From assembly GCF_009729545.1 (NCBI RefSeq), contig NZ_WFIY01000004.1:2020001-2084000 (forward strand): a stretch of DNA of 64,000 nucleotides, read 5' to 3'. The translations under genes and the position numbers were made by a program. Shown here one piece after another: positions 9,890-18,251 of the stretch. Position 1 is the stretch's first letter, and each line of letters opens with the position of its first letter. Origin of the DNA: Acidianus infernus. Its GTDB lineage: Archaea > Thermoproteota > Thermoprotei_A > Sulfolobales > Sulfolobaceae. The notes beneath the pieces are model-generated. The model saw only the letters and a list, made by a program, of their open reading frames with translations, had not been told where the DNA came from and searched no databases.

Positions 9890-12823
9890 GTGACCGTAAA
9901 GATATCTATTGATAATAGGGAAACAACAGCAAATGAATGGGAAACCATATTATCAGTACTAAAGAGGAACGGAGTATACTTACCCCATATATGTTATAAT
10001 GAGGGATTAACACCAATAGAGAGTTGTGACTCATGCTTAGTAGAGGTAAACGGAAGGCTAGTTAGGGCATGTTCGACAAAGGTCTCAGATGGAATGAACG
10101 TTTTAGTGAACAGTCCCAGAGCAGTAAACGCTAGAAAGACTGCAATTTCAAGAATATTAAAGTATCATAAACTATATTGCAGTATATGTGAAAATAACAA
10201 TGGAGATTGCGTCTTACATGAGGCTGTAATAAAGCTGGGGATAAATTCACAGAAATATGTTGAAAAACCGTATTCCGTTGATGATACTGGACCCTTTTAC
10301 ATCTACGATCCGTCACAATGTATACTTTGTGGAAGATGTGTTGAGGCTTGCCAGGATTTCGCAGTAAATGAGGTAATATGGATTAATTGGGATTTAAATC
10401 CTCCTAGAGTAATCTGGGATAACGGAAATCTAATAGGGAATTCCTCATGTGTTAACTGCGGTACTTGTGTAACAGTATGTCCAGTAAACGCTTTAATGGA
10501 AAAATCGATGCTAGGAGAGGCTGGATATCTAACATGGATTAACAAAGATTTAAAGAAAAAGGCAATTGAGGCGATAGGAAGAGCTGAGGACAGCTTCAGT
10601 CTATTAATGACGTTTAGCGAAATTGAGGCAAAAGCCAGGGAAAGTCAGATAAAGAAGACTAAAACTGTTTGCGTATACTGCGGTGTGGGATGCTCCTTTG
10701 AGATATGGACTAAGGGAAGGAAAATACTAAAAGTTGAACCTAAACCAGAATCTCCAGCCAACGGAATTCTAACATGTGTCAAAGGGAAGTTCGGTTGGGA
10801 TTTCGTTAATAGTCCAGATAGGATAACAAAACCTCTAATAAGGGAAGGAGACCGCTTTAGGGAAGCAAGCTGGGATGAAGCAATAGAATACATAGCTAGG
10901 AAGTTAAAGGAAGTTAAGGAAAAATATGGGCCAGATTCCATAGGATTCATAGCCTCAGATAAGATGAGTAACGAAGAGGCTTACTTATTGCAAAAGCTTG
11001 CTAGGGCGGTAATAGGTACAAACAACGTAGATAATTCTGCAAGATATTGTCAATCACCGGCCACTGTAGGTCTTTGGAGGACTGTGGGAATAGGAGCGGA
11101 TTCTGGAACTATAAAGGACATTGCAGAATATTCTGACTTAATAATTATAGTAGGTCACAATACTACTGAAAGTCACCCCGTTGTAGGAAGTAAGATAAAG
11201 AGGGCTCAGAAAATTAGGGGGGCTAAGGTAGTTGTAATAGATGTAAGAAAGCATGAAATGGCTGAAAGGGCTAACTTGTTTATAAGACCTAAACCTGGCA
11301 CGGATGCAGCAATATTGGCTGCCGTTGCTAAATATATTATAGATAAAGGGTGGGAAAATAGGGAGTTCATTGAGAAGAGAGTAAAGGGGTTTGAGGAATT
11401 CAAGGAATCCATAAAGGGATTCACATTAGATTATGTTGAAAGTATAAGCGGAGTTCCAAAGGAACAAATAATTAAATTAGCGGAAATGATACATGAAGCT
11501 AAAAACGTAGTAATATTATGGGGAATGGGAGTAACGCAACATTTAGGAGGTGCCGATACGTCAACCATAATATCTGACTTATTATTAATAACCGGAAACT
11601 ACGGAAGGCCAGGGACTGGAGCATATCCTATGAGAGGTCATAATAACGTTCAAGGCGTTAGTGATTTCGGCTGTTTACCTAATTACTTACCTGGATATCA
11701 GAAGTTAGATGATGAAAATGTAATAAGGAAATTTGAAGATAGCTGGGGAGTTAAATTAAACAGAAAGCCGGGGTTGCAAATAACCCAAATGATTGAGGGA
11801 GTATTAGAGGGTAAAATTCACGCCTTATATATAGTTGGAGAGGATACTGTAATGGTAGACTGCGGAACCCCATTAACTAAACAAGCCTTAGAGAAAGTGG
11901 ACTTCTTAATAGTTCAAGATATGTTCATGACTGAAACTGCCAAATTAGCTGATGTAATATTACCAGCAGCTGCTAGCCTAGAGAAAGACGGGACTTTCGT
12001 AAATACCGAGAGGAGGATTCAGAGATTCTATAAGGCTATGGAAGCATTAGGAGACTCTAAACCTGATTGGGAAATAATCCAAATGATCGCTAATGCATTA
12101 GGAGCAAATTGGAACTATAAACACCCATCAGAAATAATGGATGAGATAGCTAAATTATGTCCAATATTTGCTGGAGTTAGCTATTCGAGGTTAGAAGGAT
12201 TTAATAGTTTATTATGGCCAGTAAATGAAGATGGTACTGACACTCCACTTTTATATGTTAATGCTTTCGCAACAGAAGACGGAAAGGCTATATTATATCC
12301 GTTAAGCTGGAAGCCTCCAGAGCTAAGAGATGAGGTTCACAGAGTAATTGTAAACACTGGAAGAGTATTAGAACACTTTCACGTAGGGAATATGACTAGA
12401 AGGGTTGAAGAATTGAGGAGAAAGGTTCCGGAAACTTTCGTTGAGGTATCAAAGGAATTAGCTGTAAAGTACTCCATAAAGAATGGGGATCTCGTGCTAG
12501 TTAAATCTAAATTTGGAGGAGAAATAAAGGCTAGAGCTATAGTTAGTGATAGGGTTAAAGGTGAGGAAATATTCATACCTCTATTCGCTTCAGATCCGTC
12601 TAAAGGCGTTAACAATCTTACTGGCTTAGAAATAGATAAAGCAAGCGGTACCCCTGGATATAAGGACACGCCAGTGGTAATAGAGAAAATAGAGGAAGGA
12701 AAGGGAGAAAGTCCATTACCTTTAGATAATTGGAGATTTCATATAAATGAGAGGAGAAGACAATTAGGAATAGAGGTGCAAAAGAAATGGATGAGAGAGG
12801 AATTCAGGCCATTGACGGATTAG
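9890..12823 (+). CDS. fdhF: Formate dehydrogenase, molybdopterin catalytic subunit
   Basis: A 977-residue NAD-type formate dehydrogenase alpha subunit. Domains in order: a 2Fe-2S ferredoxin domain (Cys35, 46, 49, 61), a NuoG-like CSICENNNGDC segment, two 4Fe-4S sites (CILCGRCVEAC and CVNCGTCVTVC), a 4Fe-4S site at the start of the Mo domain (CVYCGVGC), and the Mo domain with NSARYCQSPATVGL. Here the Mo ligand is Cys, not selenocysteine. The C-terminal MopB domain includes NTGRVLEHFHVGNMT. It oxidises formate to CO2 in the cytosol. The start is GTG after a GAGG box. The 3' end overlaps the DUF1641 gene by 37 bases. Confidence 0.92.
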   Translation: MTVKISIDNRETTANEWETILSVLKRNGVYLPHICYNEGLTPIESCDSCLVEVNGRLVRACSTKVSDGMNVLVNSPRAVNARKTAISRILKYHKLYCSICENNNGDCVLHEAVIKLGINSQKYVEKPYSVDDTGPFYIYDPSQCILCGRCVEACQDFAVNEVIWINWDLNPPRVIWDNGNLIGNSSCVNCGTCVTVCPVNALMEKSMLGEAGYLTWINKDLKKKAIEAIGRAEDSFSLLMTFSEIEAKARESQIKKTKTVCVYCGVGCSFEIWTKGRKILKVEPKPESPANGILTCVKGKFGWDFVNSPDRITKPLIREGDRFREASWDEAIEYIARKLKEVKEKYGPDSIGFIASDKMSNEEAYLLQKLARAVIGTNNVDNSARYCQSPATVGLWRTVGIGADSGTIKDIAEYSDLIIIVGHNTTESHPVVGSKIKRAQKIRGAKVVVIDVRKHEMAERANLFIRPKPGTDAAILAAVAKYIIDKGWENREFIEKRVKGFEEFKESIKGFTLDYVESISGVPKEQIIKLAEMIHEAKNVVILWGMGVTQHLGGADTSTIISDLLLITGNYGRPGTGAYPMRGHNNVQGVSDFGCLPNYLPGYQKLDDENVIRKFEDSWGVKLNRKPGLQITQMIEGVLEGKIHALYIVGEDTVMVDCGTPLTKQALEKVDFLIVQDMFMTETAKLADVILPAAASLEKDGTFVNTERRIQRFYKAMEALGDSKPDWEIIQMIANALGANWNYKHPSEIMDEIAKLCPIFAGVSYSRLEGFNSLLWPVNEDGTDTPLLYVNAFATEDGKAILYPLSWKPPELRDEVHRVIVNTGRVLEHFHVGNMTRRVEELRRKVPETFVEVSKELAVKYSIKNGDLVLVKSKFGGEIKARAIVSDRVKGEEIFIPLFASDPSKGVNNLTGLEIDKASGTPGYKDTPVVIEKIEEGKGESPLPLDNWRFHINERRRQLGIEVQKKWMREEFRPLTD

Positions 12824-13149
12824 TTGAACAAATAGTTGAAAGTAAGGATGCTTTAGAGCAATTCTTAAGGCTATTAAACGCATTGCAGAAGACTGGAATA
12901 CTGCCACTGTTAGTTGGAATAGTAGAAAAACTGGATGAGAACTTAGCTTTCTTAGCAGAACAAAACGCTATGTTAATAAGGAACGTTAACATGATTTACA
13001 GCGTTCTAAGCGGTAAGGAAGAGATTAATAATGTTAGCTTAGGAGAGCTAATAATGGAACTAAAAGACCCTGACGTTAAGAGAGGATTATACTTAGTTTT
13101 AAAGATACTTAAGGCGATAGGTAGTGCAAATAAAGAGAGTAAGCCTTGA
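12787..13149 (+). CDS. DUF1641 protein, formate dehydrogenase partner
   Basis: A 120-residue helical protein of the DUF1641 type (ending LGELIMELKDPDVKRGLYLVLKILKAIG). Members sit beside formate dehydrogenase or sulfide:quinone oxidoreductase genes in archaea and bacteria and probably act as accessory or membrane-contact subunits; the exact role is unknown. It overlaps fdhF at the front and fdhD at the back, so it is clearly in the operon. Confidence 0.82.
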   Translation: MDERGIQAIDGLVEQIVESKDALEQFLRLLNALQKTGILPLLVGIVEKLDENLAFLAEQNAMLIRNVNMIYSVLSGKEEINNVSLGELIMELKDPDVKRGLYLVLKILKAIGSANKESKP

Positions 13150-13891
13150 AAGAATAAGGGAAGAAGAGGAGATATCAGGAGAGGATTACGTTGCAGTAGA
13201 AGAACCGATGCACTTAGAGATATGTAAAGATAACTGCGAAACTTTTGCAATAATTATGAGAACTCCAGGGAACGATAAAGAACTATCCTTAGGATTTTTA
13301 TACTCTGAAGGTGTAATAAATGGCATCGAAGATGTAGAAAAAGTGGTACAAAAAGATAAAAATACCGTAGAAGTCTGGGTAAATAGGCTTATGAAAGTTA
13401 AAACCAGAGAGCTAATAGTTAACTCCAGCTGTGGTGTTTGCGGAAGAGCGTTACTTTACACAATTTCAATACTAAAAAGTAACCTAAAAGTGTCTAAAAA
13501 ATTAATATTTTCTTTACCTTCAATATTAAGAGAGAACCAAAACGCGTTCAACGTGACTGGAGGACTTCACGCTTCGGCACTTTTTGACGCATCGGGGAAG
13601 TTGCTGAAAATATATGAGGATGTAGGAAGGCACAACGCTGTAGATAAAATAGTAGGAAGCCTATTGATAGAAAAAGAAATACCCGCAGAAAAGTCAATAT
13701 TGTTAGTAAGCGGAAGGTTAGGATACGAAATAGTAAGCAAGGGAATAAAGGCTGGAATTCCTATAATAGCGGGAATATCTGCACCCACAAGCTTAGCAGT
13801 AGAAATCGCTGAAGAGGCAGGAGTAACTCTCATTGGCTTTCTAAGGGGGGACAGTTTCAATATTTACTCACATAAGGAGAGATTAATATGA
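13124..13891 (+). CDS. fdhD: Formate dehydrogenase sulfurtransferase FdhD
   Basis: A 255-residue FdhD/NarQ protein that passes sulfur to the molybdenum cofactor so that formate dehydrogenase becomes active. The essential cysteine loop is seen as NSSCGVCGR (two cysteines, residues ~103-106). FNVTGGLHASALFD and YEDVGRHNAVDKIVG are the family's most conserved blocks. The GTG start at 13124 lies inside the DUF1641 gene. Operon order fdhF-DUF1641-fdhD gives enzyme, partner and maturation factor together. Confidence 0.92.
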   Translation: MQIKRVSLERIREEEEISGEDYVAVEEPMHLEICKDNCETFAIIMRTPGNDKELSLGFLYSEGVINGIEDVEKVVQKDKNTVEVWVNRLMKVKTRELIVNSSCGVCGRALLYTISILKSNLKVSKKLIFSLPSILRENQNAFNVTGGLHASALFDASGKLLKIYEDVGRHNAVDKIVGSLLIEKEIPAEKSILLVSGRLGYEIVSKGIKAGIPIIAGISAPTSLAVEIAEEAGVTLIGFLRGDSFNIYSHKERLI

Positions 13892-13985
13892 CGAGATAAA
13901 AACGTAAAGCTCCTTATATAAGGGACTAGAAGGTCCGCTAAACATTAAATTTAGACAACAAAACCTCACAGACGCAAAATAAACT
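13892..13985. other. Convergent intergenic region with palindrome
   Basis: Contains the palindrome CCTTATATAAGG (13912-13923) and a small GGAC/GTCC inverted repeat just after it, between converging genes. It could end transcription of fdhD, though archaeal terminators are mostly T-tracts. Confidence 0.3.
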
Positions 13986-14981
13986 TTATTGAATTTTTAA
14001 CAAAATTCTTCCATCCCTAGTAGGATCAAATAACGCCTTTAATGCATCCTTACCTTCCTCTAGACTGAAAGTTTTCCAAACCTTTACCTTACAGTCGTTA
14101 CACGATTCCAGAATTTCCATTAATTCTATTCTTCTACCTCCAGTAGTACCAATAATCTTTACGTGTTTACCATATATCTGAGAAAGGTCTAATTTCACTT
14201 CAGATCCGGCAATTCCGCCAAAGAACACCAGCCTTCCGTTAACTCCTAAACTGCTCAAGCTTAAATCCCACACTGAAGAGCCTACAGAATTTATTACCAC
14301 GCTAGCCATCTTACCTCCAGTCACTCTTGAAACGTCTTCTACTACTTTATCATAAGTGGTAACATAATCTGCTCCAAAATCCTTTAACCAAACCTTCTTA
14401 CTTACAGCAATGACTCTAGCTCCCATTTTCTTCGCAAATTGTACAGCAAATTGGCCAGTATTCCCCGAAGCACCGAAAACTACTACTGTATCGTTAGAGT
14501 TAACTCCAGCCTCTTTCAAAGCGTGATATGCGGTAAGACCTGCAACAGGTAAACTCGAAGCTAATTCTTCGCTCATATTGTCTGGGACTTTAAATACGTT
14601 CTTTTCTGGGACTGTCAAGTATTCCGCATAACCACCATTAGTTATTACGCTCATTATACCTCCGTTTCTACACAACATTTCCATTGAGGACAAACACATG
14701 TCGCACGTACCATCAAAAAGCCTATTATAAACTATTACCCTATCTCCCGGCTTAAGGCTTTTAACGTGGTCTCCTACACTTTCAATTTCTCCATAAACTT
14801 CAGCACCAGGTATGTGAGGCATAGGTTTTACTGGAAGATAATTAACTACAAAATAATCTATGGGATTTACTCCTGCAAACTTAACTTTTATCCTAACGTC
14901 GTGAGCACCTACTTCAGGGTTAGGGAGTTCAACTAGTTTCAAGTTTTCAATTCCGCTTTTATCGAACTGTAAAGCTCTCAT
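13986..14981 (-). CDS. Zinc-type alcohol dehydrogenase / quinone oxidoreductase family (MDR)
   Basis: A 331-residue medium-chain dehydrogenase. HIPGAEVYGEIESVG, the GDRV segment, CDMC with a further Cys (structural-zinc loop, residues ~90-103) and VVVFGASGNTGQFAVQFAKK (NAD(P)-binding Rossmann) are seen. The usual catalytic-zinc cysteine is replaced (FAGVNPIDY), and the structural loop has three rather than four cysteines. It may therefore work with altered zinc sites or as a quinone/enal reductase. It is not linked to neighbours, with converging fdhD on one side. Confidence 0.85.
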   Translation of the reverse strand: MRALQFDKSGIENLKLVELPNPEVGAHDVRIKVKFAGVNPIDYFVVNYLPVKPMPHIPGAEVYGEIESVGDHVKSLKPGDRVIVYNRLFDGTCDMCLSSMEMLCRNGGIMSVITNGGYAEYLTVPEKNVFKVPDNMSEELASSLPVAGLTAYHALKEAGVNSNDTVVVFGASGNTGQFAVQFAKKMGARVIAVSKKVWLKDFGADYVTTYDKVVEDVSRVTGGKMASVVINSVGSSVWDLSLSSLGVNGRLVFFGGIAGSEVKLDLSQIYGKHVKIIGTTGGRRIELMEILESCNDCKVKVWKTFSLEEGKDALKALFDPTRDGRILLKIQ

Positions 14982-15091
14982 ATTTTCTTCTTTCTTTTTG
15001 TTTATTATAAAAGTAACTCGATTTAGGTAAAGTTAGTTACTTTAACTACATTATTCAAGAATATGCGTACTGCCTAACGAAAACCCTTAGT
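14982..15091. promoter_or_regulatory. Upstream region of the alcohol dehydrogenase gene
   Basis: Contains TTATTATAAAAG-type TATA sequence (about 15001-15014, read on the minus strand) shortly before the minus-strand ATG at 14981. No other element is seen. Confidence 0.35.
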
Positions 15092-15172
15092 CTAAATACC
15101 TTTTAACAATCTTTTAGTTCTCTCTTCTAGTGCCTCTTTTAAGATCTCATCAACGTCTTTAGATCCCAATTA
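15092..15172 (-). pseudogene. VapB antitoxin C-terminal fragment
   Basis: Reading the minus strand gives KDVDEILKEALEERTKRLLKGI and a stop. This is the toxin-binding tail of an AbrB-type VapB, close to the tail of the intact VapB at 47.6 kb (DVDNLLKEALTEVL). The DNA-binding N-terminal half is not found in frame upstream. Too short to be noticed as a gene. Confidence 0.5.
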
Positions 15173-15319
15173 GACCTTACTAACACATTAAAGATAGACA
15201 GAAAATCCAGATCAGAGTTGATAGTTTCTTTTAAGGATTATTCTAGTTGCGGCAGTATCTTAGTTAGCATCTATTATCTCCAATTTGCTCCTCAAGAATG
15301 TTTAAACTCCGCTTTAGCA
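15173..15319. other. Decayed toxin-antitoxin neighbourhood
   Basis: Out-of-frame pieces of coding-like DNA lie between the VapB fragment and the truncated PIN gene. No intact frame is present. Confidence 0.3.
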
Positions 15320-15598
15320 TTAAGGAATTGTTTTTACACCATGTTTTTCGGCAGTTTTCCTCAATTTTTCATCATAGGTTGCTAAATTTCCTTTTAATTC
15401 CTTAGCTAAGGCTAGAATTATGTAATCATTTAACATTTTTAAGGGTTTACCGTCTTCCTTTAACATTTTTATACCATTTAGTATGGTTTCTGGGCTTTCG
15501 CATATAATTTCAAACTCCCTTAACTCTTTAATCTTAGTTTCTATTAAGGAAACATTTGGCGTAAGTTTTGCTAAAACCCATAAGAACTCATAAACCAC
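15320..15598 (-). pseudogene. vapC: VapC-type PIN toxin lacking its N-terminus
   Basis: 92 residues remain, starting at VYEFLWVLAKL, where the second acidic PIN residue (Glu) lies, and ending with LATYDEKLRKTAEKHGVKTI, the last PIN strand and helix. The first strand with the essential D-T-N motif, about 45 residues, is absent. The frame runs directly into the right end of the TnpB element at 15,599; the GTG at its edge is not a natural start. The intact partner antitoxin is on the far side of the element (17,090-17,314). The toxin should be inactive. Confidence 0.75.
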
Positions 15599-15649
<51 letters not shown>

Positions 15650-17023
15650 TTACACCCCCTTTATGGGTGCTACTCGGTTATGATCCACGATGAAAGATAG
15701 AGGTTTCTTAACTGCGTTAATAATTACTCCTACTGCCTTCTTTAGAATGTTTAACGCACCATTCAAATCGCTGTGAAGTTTATGACCCAAAGGACAGTTG
15801 ACAACACCTCTTGGCTTTCTCTTTACTTCCACGTCGTGGTAAGCGCAATACTTTGATGTATTGTACTCAACAACCTCAAACACCTTCATACCGTATTCTT
15901 GTGCTTTCAATTCAATGGATTCCATCAACTTACGATAAGACCAAATGTTTACTGTAAACTTATTACCCTTCTCCTTCACAATGTTGAATGGGTAACCTAA
16001 GTAAATTGTTGACACTCCTAGTTCGTGAAGTGTCCTAATAAGGTGGGAAGCTAAGTTACGGTAGAGGTGAAGAAGCCTCCTAGTTAGTTTCTTGAACAGT
16101 CTCCTCTCTTCCCTTAACAATTCCAGATATGCCTCATGTTCGCCAAGGTTTTTGGTTCTGTCTGCTAACGATTGAACTTCTGAAATCCTCCTTTGGAAGT
16201 AGAAGTAGTCCTCCTTTGTCCTAACACCCTTGTAGAGCAACCAAGTGCCATCGTTAACTACTACGCTTGCTATTACGTTAATACCTAAATCGATGGAAGC
16301 GAGCTTGTCTCCATTTGGTTTGGCAATCTGGATACTCTTCCTTTCACCCTTGACGACGTGCTTGCTCTTCTTTCCAGCTTCTTCAACACCTACCTCAACT
16401 GGTATGTGTGCATACCAGGCGTTCTTGGTTTCGTCAAAAATTATTTCTAATCTACCTTGCTTACCGTACCATTTGAGTCTACCAACAAAGTCTATTTCCA
16501 TTTTAAAGTCCTTGAGGATTAATTTATGATTTTCAGCATCTACCTCATATCGATCTTGTCTAATGATTAGTATTAGCTTTCTCTTCTTCGTCTCTCTGTC
16601 CTTCCAGTATCTAGGCGGAGAAACGCGGTTCATGTGTGGTGGTAGTTTTCCCTCCTTCTTCAGTTTTAACAAGGAGAAGAAGGACGACCACGCTTCGTTG
16701 TTCTTCTGAAGAATAGCTTGAGCATTAACGCCCAACTTGTCCTTATACTTCTCGTAGTACTTACTCCACGTTCCCTTAAAGTCTACTTTCCCTTCGTGGA
16801 AGAATTGTTGCCTCCTTTCATAGTTAACTTCGTTGAAGAGCTTTGCAGAGAGATTGGCTAACCTCCTCAACTTTCTTTCTTGAAAACCATTTGGAAGAAG
16901 ACGAACTACGTTTGTCCTCTTTCCTGAGTGTTCAACTTTGTAGACACCCTCCTCTGGCATTGCGGGAGTGGAAGTCGGCTCCCGCTCCTCATCCTCATAA
17001 AGTTGACCAGAGGAGGGTGCCAT
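15650..17023 (-). CDS. tnpB: TnpB, RNA-guided nuclease family protein
   Basis: A 457-residue TnpB. The N-terminal domain includes NLSAKLFNEVNYERRQQFF. RuvC-I is LASIDLGINVIAS with Asp245. A zinc ribbon uses Cys393, His396, Cys410 and His414, and RuvC-III is SDLNGALNIL with Asp419. The usual RuvC-II glutamate (E in the VVVEDL-type strand) is not at the expected place: the strand reads STIYLGYPFNI. Glu386 in VVEYNTSKYC is a possible relocated residue. The first ~25 residues are loose and acidic; Met22 is another possible start. Confidence 0.88.
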   Translation of the reverse strand: MAPSSGQLYEDEEREPTSTPAMPEEGVYKVEHSGKRTNVVRLLPNGFQERKLRRLANLSAKLFNEVNYERRQQFFHEGKVDFKGTWSKYYEKYKDKLGVNAQAILQKNNEAWSSFFSLLKLKKEGKLPPHMNRVSPPRYWKDRETKKRKLILIIRQDRYEVDAENHKLILKDFKMEIDFVGRLKWYGKQGRLEIIFDETKNAWYAHIPVEVGVEEAGKKSKHVVKGERKSIQIAKPNGDKLASIDLGINVIASVVVNDGTWLLYKGVRTKEDYFYFQRRISEVQSLADRTKNLGEHEAYLELLREERRLFKKLTRRLLHLYRNLASHLIRTLHELGVSTIYLGYPFNIVKEKGNKFTVNIWSYRKLMESIELKAQEYGMKVFEVVEYNTSKYCAYHDVEVKRKPRGVVNCPLGHKLHSDLNGALNILKKAVGVIINAVKKPLSFIVDHNRVAPIKGV

Positions 17024-17089
17024 AACTAATCGTTATTGCTGAAGTTTAAATAGCTTTACTCCGCCCCTAGAAGGGGCGAGGCTTGTCGT

Positions 17090-17314
17090 TCATTTATCAT
17101 TTAATGCCTCCTCAACTGCCTTATCTATATCCTCTTGATCCACTTTTCTATTCAATCTTATTGTAGTCCACTTTCTTATGTACGGTTTAATTATTATAAC
17201 CCCATTACTTTCATCTAAAGTTACTTCCACGTAATCCCCTTCCTTTATACCTAATTTTTCTCTTATCTCTGAAGGTATAGTAACTTGAAAGTTTCTAGTA
17301 ACCTTTACCTTCAT
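17090..17314 (-). CDS. vapB: VapB antitoxin, AbrB/SpoVT family
   Basis: A 74-residue swapped-hairpin AbrB protein (KVKVTRNFQVTIPSEIREKL, then KEGDYVEVTLDESNGVIIIKPY), followed by a tail that should bind and block a PIN toxin (DQEDIDKAVEEALNDK). It is intact. Its stop overlaps where the toxin start would be, and the TnpB element begins exactly there. A minus-strand TATA-like ATTAGTAAC/TATAAA context lies upstream near 17,330. Confidence 0.85.
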   Translation of the reverse strand: MKVKVTRNFQVTIPSEIREKLGIKEGDYVEVTLDESNGVIIIKPYIRKWTTIRLNRKVDQEDIDKAVEEALNDK

Positions 17315-17558
17315 AGTAAAAAGTGAGAGTTACTAATATATAAATTTTAACTACAACTAAATAGCAAATAAGTACGATTAACCTCTAACGGTCCTAAATT
17401 ATTATCGCGTTGTTACCCACCGAAGATTCCCCACTCGAGGAGAGTATTACTCTCTATATAACTTCCTTATTTCGTCGTTTGTGCTAACTGAGGTTAACAG
17501 AGAGATTAAGGAAGAACTGAAAGGACTGGAGTCATGATGGTCAGCAATTTTGTTGAAA
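17315..17558. other. Intergenic region with a degenerate hairpin
   Basis: No gene. An imperfect inverted repeat (ATTCCCCACTCGAGGAGAGTAT, 17,426-17,447) recalls the hairpin before the SPASM gene (61,901-61,923). It lies next to a copy of that gene's leader, read on the minus strand. Confidence 0.35.
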
Positions 17559-17640
17559 TAAGGAGATATATGTGAAACCTTGTTAAACAAATTTCGTCAA
17601 TTGTTACCTTCTCATTTTATTGGATATATAAAAATTCCTT
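17559..17640 (-). repeat. Dispersed leader-like repeat, copy 1
   Basis: On the minus strand this reads TTTTTATATATCCAATAAAATGA, then GAAGGTAACAATTGACG and on to CACATATATCTCCTTA. It matches 61,715-61,806 on the plus strand almost base for base over about 54 positions, apart from a 10-base insertion there. The TATA-like core is included. It does not hold a shared open frame, so it is not a coding repeat. Confidence 0.7.
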
Positions 17641-17711
17641 ATGTAAAGAGGGATGTAGAAAAAAGGGAGAGGGAATTGATTAGACATTTATTTCACCGAT
17701 TTAGTTCTCCT

Positions 17712-18050
17712 CTAGCAGGATAGAATGGATTTACCGTAGTTCTTTGTATGCCTGGTTATCTCCTTAACATCTTCATCACTAACTGAGTACTCTGAATACT
17801 TACCGTTCTTTTCTACTTTAACTATTCTTAGGTAAGACAAGTGGTGTGAAATTGTGAATCTCTAGACATATCTTGAACTGTGACTTTACCCTTGTCTAAG
17901 AGGTAGAAGACTATCTCCAACCTGGTCTTATAAAGCCTCGACCCTTCTATGGACAGAGAGGAGGTACAGGAAAAATGACCCCAGTTCCAGTAAAAGGCTT
18001 TCGTTGTTATTGCTTACTATCTCTTTTCTTCTTATTAAGCATATGTTCAT
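17712..18050 (-). pseudogene. merR: Frameshifted ArsR-family repressor, merR
   Basis: Minus-strand frames join into one winged-helix protein: an N-terminal piece from the ATG at 18,050, then SRLYKTRLEIVFYLLDKG and KVTVQDMSRD in a second frame, then FTISHHLSYLRIVKVEKNG and a C-terminal piece to a stop at 17,712 in a third. The recognition helix and wing are still clear. At least two frameshifts break it. In Sulfolobus solfataricus an ArsR-type MerR represses the divergent merHA genes. Here it sits exactly there, divergent from merH, and should be non-functional. Confidence 0.72.
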
Positions 18051-18098
18051 TATGAGAAAATTTTTTAACAAAAGAGTGTAAAGAAAATTTGAGAAAAA

Positions 18099-18251
18099 AT
18101 GAAAATAAGAATAAATCAAGACGAATTGAAATGCGAACAATGCGGTGCACCCCTAACTGAGGACGACGTTTACGTTAGAGTAATAAATGGGGAAAAGCAC
18201 TACTTCTGTTGTTCCCACTGTGCTGACAAATTTGAGGCTAGGTTAAAATGA
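18099..18251 (+). CDS. merH: TRASH-domain mercury metallochaperone MerH
   Basis: A 50-residue protein too short for most gene callers: ELKCEQCGAPLTEDDVYVRV, then HYFCCSHCADKFEARL. The C-x2-C and C-x2-C pairs are the TRASH metal site. In Sulfolobus, MerH carries Hg(II) within the cell and is encoded just before merA. A GAGAAAAA stretch precedes the ATG, and its stop overlaps the merA start by four bases (ATGA), so translation is coupled. Confidence 0.85.
   Translation: MKIRINQDELKCEQCGAPLTEDDVYVRVINGEKHYFCCSHCADKFEARLK

Noticed and set aside
17388..17402. CTAACGGTCCTAA resembles the conserved 23S rRNA site cut by I-CeuI-type endonucleases
   Set aside because: Only about 12 bases match, and the flanks are not rRNA-like; there is no rRNA gene here. 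Chance similarity.
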